A stretch of DNA of 64,000 bases from Amblyomma americanum (Eukaryota > Arthropoda > Arachnida > Ixodida > Ixodidae), in assembly GCF_052857255.1 (NCBI RefSeq), contig NC_135500.1, positions 160,798,689-160,862,688 on the forward strand, given 5' to 3'. This document shows, piece by piece, positions 48,304 through 59,074 of the stretch. The position numbers and the translations under genes were made by a program. Below the pieces are notes generated by a model. That model was given only the letters and a program-made list of their open reading frames with translations, did not search any database and was not told the origin of the DNA. Position 1 is the first letter of the stretch. Each line of letters opens with the position of its first letter.

Positions 48304-51300
48304 GTTTGTGCAACCGGTTTTGATACCGCATGTGCTGTCTACGTGGTTGTATGTGTATTGATGGAGCAGCTGCTAGTACTTGCAGCTAGACATCTAAATG
48401 ATAAGCAAAAAATAATATGCAGAGCGCTAATTTCTTGTCTAATTCATGGTGGATCAAAACTGCCGCCTCGCTTCTGACTTTGTAACCCTATAGGTAGACA
48501 CTCAACACTGGTCTGGCTTAGAAGTACGGGCGAGGGGTTTCCTTTCTTTCTGGAAGTTACAATATTGAACAAACGTCAGTTTAGTGGAGCAAACCAACAG
48601 TATTCACGAAAGCCTAATAATCAAGCAAGAAACGCGGGAAACTGTTACATGTGGCAAATCTGAGTTCCTGATACTGTCGCGTTTACTACATGCAACTTTT
48701 CCGCTGCAGTCGATTCTAGCACACCCACGGCAACCGGAACTGCTGCTAGCATGAATTTGTATCAAGCGTCTACGTTTAGACAGAGATATGCTGTCAGCCA
48801 TACAGTTGGACAACTACCACACGATACTTGTTTTATGAATTTACGCCTAGCCTTTAATATAAAGCTTCTGAAATTCGAACCATGGACCTCGTATGATATT
48901 TAGGTACCAATAAAACACCGCTTCGTCGGCGAAGTGCGTGAACAGCAGCAGAGTGCTAGAGTTTCTGCTCCCAGGAAACGGTGGTATTGCTTGTAATGTT
49001 TCATTCGGTTGAAGAAAAAAAACCCTTCATTCCTTTTCATCAATACGCTAAGCCTATTCTCGCTAAAGATTACAACTTGGTGCGAGAACGAAAGGGAATA
49101 ATTTACTGTTTTATTCTTGTACCCTTCAGATTGTAAAATTTCTCGTAGGTGCAAACACTACGCCAAAACTGTGCTGGTGGTTTAAACAAAGATGTTAAGG
49201 GGGTGTCAATAGGCTAAAATATTGCACAGGAAGTTTTTTTGTCTCCTTTGAGTGTACTTTGAAATATTTGGACAAAAAAGGATGAACGATTATGATTCGT
49301 GGTAATACGATAGCACAGCGAAGCGTGGTGGCAATATTGCTCCTCGAGAGGCTCTGTATGTCGCCTTTGGTCACCAGTCATCACTACTACCAGACAGGCG
49401 TCATCAGCGTCAATCAGGAAGCACAGTGGTGGGTCTGGACCATTTAAACACCCGCCAAAGCTACTTGCAGGGCGCCACCTGTAAAAGGGAAACTGCTCTC
49501 CCACACGTTTCATCATTGCTCCCTCTTCCTTTCCTTTCCTCCTCCGCTTTTCTGCCCATCCTCCTCGAAGATTCAACGTTGGTAGCAAAAGCGCCGGCGG
49601 ATAAGAAATATAAATGTCGTCCAGAGCGTACTCGGTTATGCGCAATTTACTCGGCCAGGCCTCTTTATATTCGCTTCGATGCGGTGTGTCAGTGTTTGCA
49701 ATTTTTTTTTCAACACAAGTAGTTCATTAGATCCAAAGGCTTGTCATCGATGAGTAACAACCGCTGTGCTACAAAGTGCACAATAAACGCTGGCCGTCGC
49801 GCTTTCCGTTGTAGTTCCGCAAGGTCACTTCGTAGCTGCGCTAGTGTGGAATGGATTATAAACACTATTGAAGCCCGAGTAGCCACGAGTGTGGTCCAGA
49901 CGGAGCCGCACATCGCATGCCACCCCTCTGTTGCCTCTCTCACCCTCTGCCTTGCTCCCTGCTTTTCCCCTTTCCTTACTTTGCTCCTGACAGCGCTTTG
50001 GTCCTGACAGTTTTTTATGCTTTGCTCCTGACAGTCTTACGGCTTTAACACTGCCACTACCACCTCAAAACCAGGAACGTTGCACAAACCACGCAGCCGT
50101 AAAAAAACAAGACAAAGGGGTTCTAGCGGGTCTACTCGTCAAAGGCCTATCGGCTTTGTCGCAGCTTCTCTGTAACGGCGTCACTTAACTATAAGTCAAC
50201 GAAACCTTCATCTAAAACAAACGTATATTGCGGAATATGTGATGACTGGAATGAAAGCTTGGCATGGTGGGTGGCAGATGAAGCAATTTTTAAAAGGATT
50301 AAAAGTCATGTCGGAGTCAAATGAGCAGGAACCTTACCTTTAGAATCTGATGTTGCTTTATACCCGTCTCTTCAACTGCAGATCCTAGAAAAAGGACAAG
50401 GGTAATTAATTAATTGATTAATTAAATTTAGAGGCTTTGTAGAAATTTTGAGCCCAGGAGGCTTGCTGCTAAGCGGTGAAGTGGGACGTTTGTAGCTTTT
50501 GTGGAAGTCCTAAGCAGTGGAGGGGTAGGTCCGAAAATATTCCCGGCAGGAGACTTTCCTCACTGGGGTGCATTGCGAGCTACCCAGTATGGCAGGGAAA
50601 ATCTTGACAATAGGGTTACCTGACGAGCGTCTAAGGCGGAGCATCGAATAAGGGGCCACATGAACACTAAACGCACAAAAATATGTCTGTGACCAACTAC
50701 AAGACAATAATAACACCAAAACACAACAGGTGCTTCAAAAAAAGAAAACAAAGTCACAAAGACAAAAAAATTAACACGAAAACAAGATTCTAATATGAAA
50801 ACGCAGAAAATAAGCTCTAGTCATAGAGGAAACGTTTCTTTTTTTTTAGATTCCGGCATTCGCACGTGTCAAAACTAGAGCATCTCACCTTGAGTAGTGA
50901 ACTGCGAGTTATGTCCATAAAAGCATTCAAAAACTGAACAGACGAGTCAAGTTCGAGTGGGATGTCAAGTGAATGTCATATTTAAACAGGAGACGTTCTT
51001 GGGCAAGACTGCCGTATATTGTCAAGAAAAGGACTGCGCAACACAGCAGTGAACTTGTAGAGCACCTGGACTGGCCCTTGGGCTCTTCACGCCCACACTT
51101 GTGTTGCGCAGTCCCTTGCTTAGAAATCGGAAATTCATATTCGAAGATGAAATAAAACGAAAAATAAAATGAAACCTTTTCAAGTCTAGGCCGCGGGAAA
51201 AAAATATAGCCAAGAAGATAAAAAGGAAATAAAGGAAGGTCAAGATTGGGCTGCAGGAAAGATTAAAGGAAGCAAACAAGGCTATATCAGAAAACCTTAC

Positions 51301-51510
51301 GCGCCTCTTTGAATGCTTGACTCCGTCATACAAAGTGAGCCCCGTGCATGATTAAAAATTGAGCCCCGTCGACTGCGAATAAAACGACGCCACGAAAAGA
51401 GGGATTATGTTGACTTATTACGGAAGAACACGGGGTCTACATGACCGAGGTTCTTGATTGAATATGTCATTTCTTCCTTTTTAGATACAATTTGTCTTCT
51501 CTCGTTTCAG
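48304..51510 (+). other. Intron between Ig2 and Ig3 (3207 bp)
   Basis: Bounded by gtttgt and 'cttctctcgtttcag'. It holds an inverted repeat at 51027-51117, an imperfect triple repeat of ctttg(c/g)tcctgacag around 49980-50035, and an AT array taattaattgattaatt near 50405. In insects the corresponding intron carries the exon 6 cluster; I saw no second exon-6-like copy here. Open frames on the minus strand (49214-49645, 49710-49943) are unassigned. Confidence 0.7.
51027..51117. repeat. Inverted repeat aaggactgcgcaacac
   Basis: Arms 51028-51044 and 51101-51117 (gtgttgcgcagtccctt) are complementary over about 17 bp with one extra base, and flank a 56-bp spacer. A third copy of the core, gcgcaacacagcag, occurs in direct orientation near 63398-63411, so the motif is dispersed. 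Confidence 0.6.
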
Positions 51511-51628
51511 ATCCGGTAGGCATGCAGATACCATCCATCGTGCACCGCAGCAGCCCAACCGTCGCCGATCTTGGCCAGAGCGCCGATTTATTTTGCGTCG
51601 CTGAGGGTGTCCCGGTACCTGCTTATAG
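51511..51628 (+). CDS. Dscam-like: Dscam-like exon: first half of Ig3
   Basis: 118 nt, phase 1 in and 2 out. Acceptor 'cttctctcgtttcag'; the donor atag|gtcggc is weak (only the G at +5 of the extended consensus). The junction codon is GAT (Asp), giving DPVGMQIPSIVHRSS, then VADLGQSADLFCVAEG (B strand with the first Ig3 cysteine) and VPVPAY. This corresponds to insect Dscam exon 6, the second hypervariable cluster, in length (about 120 nt) and in the position where it stops, just before the WYK core. The split codon AG|C gives Ser before the tryptophan; many Dscams have Arg there. I see one copy only. Confidence 0.88.
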
Positions 51629-53666
51629 GTCGGCTTCGTTCGATTCATTCTCTCTGCTCTTTTTCTGTGTGCATCTGCCTTTCTTCTCACTTATCACGCT
51701 GATTATTTTGAGCAAGTCCTTGGTTTGCAGCATCGATTTTGCACCACAGACGGTGGTACGCTCGTTTTCTTCTTTAACCGAAGGCCCGACGTTTTCTAAA
51801 AAAATGCTATACTTGTTTCTACATATCGGGGCCACGCGGAGTGTTTTGCTCGAAGTGGCAACAAAAGGAATTAAATATTGGACAAGGGAAGGGAGAAATA
51901 AAGTGAAACACAACTAAGCCTAAATGATTACACAAGACAGCGTCAAAGGAAAAGTGGTAGGAAATACCGACCATGCAAGCAAACATTGAAGAATTAATTA
52001 ACCGCTCGATAGAAAATTTTTAAAATTATCGACGAACGCTACCTACCTACAGATACTCGGTGGTTTTTTTGTTATAAGGTTGGTTTAGTCTCATACACAA
52101 GTTTCTTGAGACAGTCCAAAGACTGTCCATAGGCTTCTTTCGGCAAAGTACATAAGAGTCTCAATAGACAATCCGTAGAGAACACTATATAAGCAATACA
52201 AATCCTATAGACAGTCTATAGACAATCTATAGATTTATAGCCATACACTTTTAATATACTTTTATATATAGACTGTCTATAGTCTATGAATGTACAGAAC
52301 GAATTATCCATAGGAAGGCAATAGAGGCTATAAAAAGTGCACAGACTGTCTATATACCATTTTGTAAGCGGTAGACCAATAATTTGACATACGGACGACC
52401 CCAGAATTTAACGTTGTTTAAGAGAGAATGCACTGTAATGATATTTCAAGAAGTGCACAATATTTTAAGCTTCTCAGCATGCATGTGCTTTAAAAATGAG
52501 ATGCTCAGTTCAATATACGGGTCCCTTTTCGTTTGTGTGTATCATCTGTAAATGCGGTAAGGTGGCTGCAACGTAATGTGGATTGCAGCTCGGTCATTGG
52601 CAAATTTTGGTGCTCGTACGCTTCAACTTTTCGCTCTCTTTTTATATATGATATCATTTACATTACAGGTTGCTTCTCAGCTAATGAATTGGCGTTTCAA
52701 TGACAGGAACGTGTGTGGAGATTGTGTCACCGTTTTCTTCCCATTAGTACGGCCAGAATGTGTTTATTGGAACGGTGGCATTTCAAAGGATGAAGAAGTT
52801 CCGGCTTTCAATTGTTTCTGCTAGCATTCTCATTCAGAATTTAACAGTTGTCTTCACTGAGTTTCGAAGTTTGTCGTTTTTTAATACTAGCGTTTTCACA
52901 GAATGCGATTCCAATTGAAACTGCACCAAAATTCTTCCTGCCAAGAAAGTGTGCTGATAAAGCTAATTAAGGAAAATTTGGCAATGAAATACAATATGCT
53001 ACACGCGTGCGTGCTGTGTATAATAAGACAAGTTCAGTTTTGAACTATGCCGTTATTTGAGTGAAGGAAAGCAAGAGAACAAAAAAAGCGCCGCATATCA
53101 GCCAAAATAGGATTCCAAGCGGCTATCCTTCACTGCGAAAAGAAACAAAAAACGTCAGCTTCAAAGAGGCTCTTTTTTCAGGCGCCACAGCTCCCTGACA
53201 CACTTATCTTTCGTGGCGTTGTCGTGCGCGTGAAGGATGCTCAAAGCCTCATCATCTCTAACCTCGTCAGCTTAAAGTAGCAAGTATTCATCGTACTTTG
53301 TTTAAGCTTCATATAGCCTCGTCTTTATGAACAAGACTGAAAGCTTCGCATAGTGTGCAAAAAGCTTCGTAATGAAATAACTCGCGACAGATAAGCTTTA
53401 GCTTGTCACCCCTTACTGATGATTTGCTGAAATCGGTACCTGAAAGCTCTGTAGCTGAACGTAAACGTCCTGGAAAGCCGTCAGTTTGCTATTCTTGATG
53501 TATTGCTCCAAAACATCTCCGTTCTTTCCTGCGCAACATCAGCGATCTCCATATTACGGCCACGAATGAAAGTTCTCGCGCAGCAGTTGAAATTGACGCT
53601 TCCTCTTTTCTGCTGTTCCTTGCTACTAGCAAACGCAACTTTCGTCCTCTCGATCCTTTGTGACAG
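51629..53666 (+). other. Intron within Ig3 (2038 bp)
   Basis: Bounded by gtcggc and 'ctcgatcctttgtgacag'. It contains a cluster of palindromic TATAGAC-type motifs at 52108-52356. The frame from exon 51511 stays open for about 95 codons into the intron if the donor is not used, ending in a stop near 51915; this read-through is not supported by homology. Confidence 0.7.
52108..52356. repeat. Cluster of TATAGACAGTCTATA-like palindromes
   Basis: Motifs built on agactgtc or its complement recur at 52108-52128 (gagacagtcc-aaa-gactgtcc), 52206-52230 (tatagacagtctatagacaatctat), 52264-52287 (tatagactgtctatagtctat) and 52341-52356 (agactgtctatata), with a diverged one at 52163. TATAGACAGTCTATA is its own inverted complement except for the central base. 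The sites lie between AT-rich spacers of no fixed length, so this is not a simple tandem array. Confidence 0.7.
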
Positions 53667-53842
53667 CTGGTACAAGCGTGAAGGAGAGCGGATGCTGGCG
53701 CTGGAACCCAGCGTGCGCGTTCGCCAGGTGGCGGGCGTGTTGCAGTTTCGCGACTTGGACGTCAGCGACGCCGGCACCTACGTCTGCCTCGTCTCCAACA
53801 GCGTCGGCGAGGCGCAAGCTGACATCCAGCTCGTTGTGACAC
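53667..53842 (+). CDS. Dscam-like: Dscam-like exon: second half of Ig3
   Basis: 176 nt, phase 2 in and 1 out. Acceptor 'gatcctttgtgacag'; donor acac|gtgagc. The first base completes AGC (Ser), giving SWYKREGERMLALEPSVRV with the core tryptophan, then AGVLQFRDLDVSDAGTYVC with the D-x-G-x-Y-x-C signature and second cysteine, and EAQADIQLVVT as the G strand. This matches insect Dscam Ig3 encoded by constant exon 7 (WYK start and a SNSVG-type turn after the cysteine). Together with the preceding exon it makes 98 codons, a normal Ig length. GC content is clearly higher than in the flanking introns. Confidence 0.92.
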
Positions 53843-54284
53843 GTGAGCATTTTAGAGTACACATGACGTGCGTTTTGTCACTCGAGTTTGGAGTAGCTTT
53901 GCCTGCCGAGAACAGGTGACGGGATGGGAATTTGGCATAAAGTACTCCAGCAACATATAAAAAAAAACACTGCTTGTGACCGAAACGCTGCAACTGATAG
54001 ACGCGTATAATAACGGAGATGGAAGTAAATTTATTTAGTTGGCCGAAGAAAATTTCTGAATCAAATAACGTCATAAAGTTGACCAAACAAAATGTCTCAG
54101 GTAACTTCTCACACAGCCTGCTGCTCAGCGTGTGCGCGTTATATCAAAACCACTTCTGAAGATATACCTTTCCATGGCTCGCGTTTTTTGTCTTCATGAA
54201 ATTGAGTGACGTTCGACATTTCCCCAATAAGATCGTAATGTTAGACGTGTGCTAAAATCAAATCTATTTTCCCATGCCTCGCAG
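53843..54284 (+). other. Intron between Ig3 and Ig4 (442 bp)
   Basis: Short intron with donor gtgagc and acceptor 'ttcccatgcctcgcag'. AT-rich; no repeat or other element recognised. Confidence 0.8.
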
Positions 54285-54575
54285 CTAAGCCCTGGGTGAC
54301 GGTCAGCCCTGGCCACGTCCGAGCCGAGGTGGGCCACGCGGCCGCCTTTCGCTGCAACGCCTCGGGCCTCGACTGGGGCCTGCTGGACGACACGAGCCTC
54401 GAGTGGCGCCACAACGGCCACCGGGTGCTTCCGGCGCCGCAGGTGGCAGGAGCAGGTCGGTCTCGCGTGCTGCACCTGCCGTCGATCCGGCGCCAGGACC
54501 AAGGAATGTACCAGTGCTTCGTGCGGCTGTCGCCAAAGCGCACCGTTCAGGCGGCTGCGGAACTCATCGTTGGTG
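54285..54575 (+). CDS. Dscam-like: Dscam-like exon: Ig4 (complete domain)
   Basis: 291 nt, phase 1 in and 1 out, 97 codons. Acceptor 'tcccatgcctcgcag'; donor ggtg|gtgagc, close to ideal. The junction codon CCT (Pro) opens PKPWVTVSPGHVRAEVGH. AAAFRCNASG holds the first cysteine and an N-glycosylation sequon (NAS); TSLEWRHNGHRV holds the core tryptophan; QDQGMYQCFVRLSPK holds the second cysteine; AAAELIVG ends the domain. GMYQCFVR and the A-A-E-L ending are characteristic of Dscam Ig4. The domain lies in one exon, unlike Ig2 and Ig3. The exon is very GC-rich, which also opens spurious frames on the other strand. Confidence 0.93.
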
Positions 54576-56479
54576 GTGAGCTCATTATGTCTATATCGCA
54601 GTATTGCCTTCTTCTTTAGTATTTTTACCGCACTGCAGACTGGTGTTATTGCATTATGAATCGGAACAATTTCTAGTGTTTAAATTTATCAGAAGTGTTC
54701 TCGTGCTTTTTTTCAATCAGCTAGAAAAACTGCGTCAGGAATCAACTCTAAGACTTGTTTTTTCATACACCTTACAGACAAAGGTGTTATTCTCACCTAC
54801 TGAGAGCTTATTATCTGTAACTCCACGCATCTACCAAAATTACCAGAACAAATTGTCCACGCATGGGACCCATCCACAACAGGAAAGCAGGTGTTATCAG
54901 CTGAAGTAATAACGAAGGCAGCTGTTGGCCTTATCATAACCTAATAACCGCTTAAATCTGATTTTGGTTAATTCAAACCGATCGGTTTCTCCCTCAGACA
55001 GACATTAAATAACGAAAACATTTCACTCTTTACAAATTTCATAACCAAAGCTGACACGGCTGCAAAACGTGCTGCTCCGGGCGTTTCCATATACCTTGCG
55101 CCTCGCTTAATCTAATGCGATACGTGTGAATAAATAACCAGTGATACGCAGAGTGTATATTGATTGTTGTAAAAAAAAAAAAAACGTTCACCGCGTTAGT
55201 ATCAGTGGAATTTCTTTTCCATCAAAAGCGCGCAGCACATAAACTTCCGTCAGTCCCAATAACAATTATAGAGTTTAGGTGGCGTTTCGAGCAGGGTACG
55301 TAAAACTCAAGACCTGACTTTGAGACTCCTTTATAGAAGCGTGTTATATAGCGCCGGGTTTACGTGTTTTGGAAGAAACATCCTGCCGCATAATTTATCC
55401 AACTGTCGTTATTTAGAAAAGTTACCGCCATCAATCCGCCCCTTTACCGAGTGCTTCTTTTAAAGATTAGACTAAACCTTGCTCATGCTTGAACATTCCC
55501 CAGCGCCTTCCCATACCTCCTTGGCACTGGAGGTTGTCAGTTGTTATGTAGTTCAGTTTTGAGTTCAGGTAATGCCTACCAGAATAATTTTGTAGATGGG
55601 GAAGAGCAGGTTGGAATAATTCATCTCTCACTATCGACCTTTAAGCGAGAATAATCGCCCAGCTTGAATCCTTCAACTGAAGAGATACGGCTACATGAAA
55701 AGTCGCGTTACTTTATTTTCCTGAGTACTAGTCAAAGGTAGCATGCCAGGGATTGAAATGTGGTCTGATAAGAGGCATTTTTACTCAAGAGTCGTTACCC
55801 TAGGTTCGGATATTGCTCAGTACCTGCCCGTATAAAAGCAGAGTGAAGGGTGTGAATTACGAACACGCATCGTTTGGGGAATTCTGGCAGGAAGCTTCCA
55901 ATTCAACAATTGAAAAATGGGCTCAGATACGCAAAGATATGTACAACTTTACTAGCTTTTGTTTCAGTTGCTCTATCGCGAGGGTTTTCTCGCGGTTTTG
56001 AAACAGCACTGAAAGCATGAAGTTTGATTTGAAGCAGAGGTTCTTCAGAACCCTCCAACACCTTCCAATTTTTTTTACTGCCCGGTGACAGGGAGGACTT
56101 CGTGCAGCCGCGGACGCTTGCACCTGTCACGACTGAACTGCGTGTTCTTTAGTTTTACCCTCTCTCTTCGTAATGCAGCAAAAACACGAATATACATAGT
56201 CGCATATCTTCAGGTCTCTATTGTTTTCACGCATGTCCTGCGATTATAATGTGAATTAATTCATCTGGTCTAATCACGAAATATATTATGAATCGTTTTT
56301 GCGCAATTTCTTTTATCTTTCTTTAATTATTTATTTATAAATACTGATGTCTCTGGTAAGAGACATTGCAGGAGTGGTTAGAAATCGTAATACAAAAAAA
56401 ACAGAGTGTTATAACGTAATATGAAAAGCAGTGCACTGGCATGCTCCTCGTGAGTCAAACTACGCGAAATAACAGTCAA

Positions 56480-57250
56480 GGTTGTTCCTGATTTCTGTGC
56501 ATAGGAGAACAAGAAAACTTAAAACAGTCTGAAAAAGGCTGAAAAGGTATGATGTTGAGTGGTGTTTGCGTCGCCCTCTACGCGACGAATGAGCGATGAA
56601 TGTGACCGGGGGGTGTAATGGGTGATGATTGGCGATTGCGGAACACCACAATGCGGTCACAAACACGCTTGTCCTTTAATAGCTGGACCGTTAATCTGTT
56701 AGCTCGTAATGAAGGTAAAAAGTTGTGGTCATAGCGATGATACATAAATCTGAATGCTTCATTTTGAAAAGATTCCAGTTTGGGCATATCACAGGGGCAG
56801 TGCAGGAGCCGGACACCTGACGCGTATTCAAAAATGGGCCGCATAAGGGTTTCCACGAAGTTACCTTGCATTCGTTAATTGAGTTGTTTAAAGTGCGCTA
56901 TAAGAACCAATGGGTTCTGTGCTTTAGCGAATCTTGTGTCAGCGTCAGTGGGTCATTTAAAGTAGGACGTGAAAGTAACTCCAAGGTGTTTCATTTCGTC
57001 GACGCTCATTATTCGTGCCCATTATTGCACTCAGGGAAGCCCAGCAATTTTTTCTTTTGTTAGCCAACGTCATGGCTTCGGTTTTGTCCATGTTCAATGC
57101 CATTTTCCACATTTCACTCCAGGCGCAAAATAGAGAAATTGTGTTCTTCAAAACCTGCTGGTCTTTAGGGTTAATCACGACCGAGTACTGCACGCAATCG
57201 TCAGCGTATAACGGAAGTTTTACTAGTGTTTTATTCATTACTTTTATGAC
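56480..57250 (-). mobile_element. LINE reverse-transcriptase fragment (Jockey/CR1-like), degenerate
   Basis: On the minus strand the reading begins near 57238 with MNKTLVKLPLYADDCVQYSV, containing the YADD catalytic box of reverse transcriptase, then WKMALNMDKTEAM (motif W-x-M-x-LN-x2-KT). A frame change follows: MSVDEMKHLGVTFT lies in another frame, with the usual LGV box, and the reading resumes near 56871 as VETLMRPIFEYASG and LESFQNEAFRFMYHRYDHN, the typical downstream region of Jockey/CR1-type elements. At least two frameshifts make it inactive. The part upstream of the YADD box is absent: at 57250 the LINE sequence meets the tail of a SINE. Confidence 0.75.
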
Positions 57251-57281
57251 ATCTTTAATTAATTAATAATAATTGTTTTTT

Positions 57282-57499
57282 TCGGGGAAAGGAAATGGCG
57301 CAGTATCTGTCTCATATATCGTTGGACACCTGAACCGCGCCGTTAGGGAAGGGATAAGGGAGGGAGTGAAAGAAGAAAGGAAGGAGGTGCCGTAGTGGAG
57401 GGCTCCGGAATAATTTCGACCACCTGGGGATCTTTAACGTGCCCTGACATCGCACAGCACACGGGCGCCTTAGCGTTTTTACTCCATAAAAACGCAGCC
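57282..57499 (-). mobile_element. SINE body, left arm of palindrome
   Basis: Minus-strand Ruka-like SINE: the tail is at the left ('cggggaaaggaaatggcgc'), the body in the middle, and the remnant of the head 'accgcggtggctgcg' (reverse-strand reading) at the right. The tRNA-like A and B boxes are missing. Same subfamily as 17831-18134. Confidence 0.8.
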
Positions 57500-57511
57500 A
57501 CCGCGGTTGGG

Positions 57512-57738
57512 GCTGCGTTTTTATGGAGAAAAACGCTAAGGCGCCCGTGTGCTTTGCGATGTCAGTGCACGTTAAAGATCCCCAGGTGGTCGAAATTATT
57601 CCGGAGCCCTCCACTACGGCACCTCCTTCCTTTCTTCTTTCACCCCCTCTCTTATCCCTTCCCTAACGGCGCGGTTCAGGTGTCCAACGATATATGAGAC
57701 AGATACTGCGCCATTTCCTTTCCCCAAAAAACCGATTA
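57512..57738 (+). mobile_element. SINE body, right arm of palindrome
   Basis: Plus-strand counterpart of the preceding SINE, starting at ggctgcgtttttatggag and ending at 'tttccccaaaaaaccgatt'. The head is missing. It differs from the left copy at only a few bases, for example gtcagtgcacg against gtcagggcacg when both are read on the SINE strand. Confidence 0.8.
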
Positions 57739-57768
57739 ATATTAACTAATTAAAGATGTCATAAAAGT

Positions 57769-57880
57769 AATGAATAAAACACTAGTAAAACTTTCGTTAT
57801 ACGCTGACGATTGCGTGCAGTACTCGGTCGTGATTAACCCTAAAGACCAGCAGGTTTTGAAGAACAAAATTTCTCTATTT
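57769..57880 (+). mobile_element. LINE reverse-transcriptase fragment, right arm
   Basis: Reads MNKTLVKLSLYADDCVQYSV and continues to LKNKISLF, the same stretch as on the minus strand at 57238 downward, with P to S and T to K changes. It ends where the palindrome ends. Too short to be functional. Confidence 0.8.
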
Positions 57881-59074
57881 AATGCAAATGATGGATTTAA
57901 GGGGTCCCTGGGCGGAGCCCCGAGGTACACCAGGTATAATGCCAACTATGAATGCTGTTCGCTATTGAATAGAACAAACTGGGATCTCCGGAGTATTTTG
58001 TGATCACCAAGAAATGCCTAGAGCTTTAATAATAAGCCTTGCTTCGGCACACCGCATCAAATGCCTTAGTGTAATTTGTGAAAATGGCGTTAGGCTAGCT
58101 TCTATCAGGTAGAGATAAGAATGAACCAGAGCGAAAAGTGAAAGGCGCTAGAAGAGCAGAAAAATAATCGCACTGAAATAGGACGAGGACATAGATGCAG
58201 GCAGGACTTCACTGTTTCACAAATGGTGGCCTGTTGAACTAGCGCAAGCATAGAATGAATGTAAATGCTAACATCAAATGAACAAGCAAAGCGCAGTCTC
58301 TAGTTAAAAGTGTACACTGTAGCGCAGACGAACACTACACTGATTCTCAAGGTCGTCCCTTTTACGTACTGCGCTAGATCGCATTAGCCAAATATATGCC
58401 AGTGCTCTCTGCGGTCTGTAAAGAGCGAAACAGCGCAAGAGCACTGCTTAAAACGTCTACAACCGTGCAAAACTTAAGCCAGATACTCAAAAGGGAATCT
58501 TCTAAGACTTTATGCCGGTAGACTAAACGTTCTGTAAAGTTTAACAAGCGCTGATTCACAGCGGAACTTAGATGGCTTCTAAGCCTTCTTAAAGTGCATT
58601 ATTATAACCGCGTTAGCCCCCTAGCTAAGCGATCCGTCTTGTAGACGTATCCGACTTCAAAGGATGTGACGGTGCTTAGAATACGTTGCGAGTGTTTCCT
58701 ACAGCTTAGCTGTAATCATGTAATCAAAAAGCGACGCTCAGTAAACATAATGTAGGGGAATCTAAGAGAGAACCCCTTCAGAGTCACTAACTTTCCGAGT
58801 TTTGTTTGATGTCGCGAACCACATCAACATCCAGCACAAAAAAATGCCGATGCTCTGCTCATGTACGCCATTCCTGAGCAATCTTTCGGCTGAAAAAGTA
58901 CTGAAATTGTCCGTTCTTACGAGTGTCTAATGTATCCGCTGAAAGTAAAACCTTTTTGAAGGGGTATGAGGAGACTGCTGTTCAGGATGAGAAAAAAGGT
59001 GAAAAAAATGGCGGTGGTTTAGGTTCGGTTAAAATTGGAGTGATGCGATAGCTACAGCTGGCCGTGTAGAGCTT

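Larger units (their letters stand above)
57130..57880. repeat. Near-perfect palindrome of about 750 bp with SINE+LINE arms
   Basis: The left arm (57130 to about 57500) and right arm (about 57510 to 57880) are inverted copies centred near 57505; by eye they differ at only a few percent of positions. Each arm, from outside in, carries a LINE segment with the YADD box, a short AT-rich joint, and a SINE body and tail (acgttaaagatccccaggtgg, ccctccactacggcacc). The two SINEs meet head to head at the centre, where ctccataaaaacgcagcc faces ggctgcgtttttatggag; most of the tRNA head is missing from both. The left arm runs on into LINE sequence beyond 57130 but the right arm does not beyond 57880, so the LINE locus on the left is probably the original. 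Confidence 0.9.

Noticed and set aside
49214..49943. Minus-strand open frames with a short leucine-rich stretch
   Set aside because: No family recognised and antisense to the receptor intron; not enough to call a gene.
54194..54543. Three long open frames opposite the Ig4 exon
   Set aside because: Shadows caused by the high GC content of the Ig4 exon; they are Arg/Ala/Pro-rich with no domain.
57312..57697. Two nearly identical 100-residue proteins on opposite strands
   Set aside because: Both are translations of the SINE bodies in the palindrome arms, not genes.
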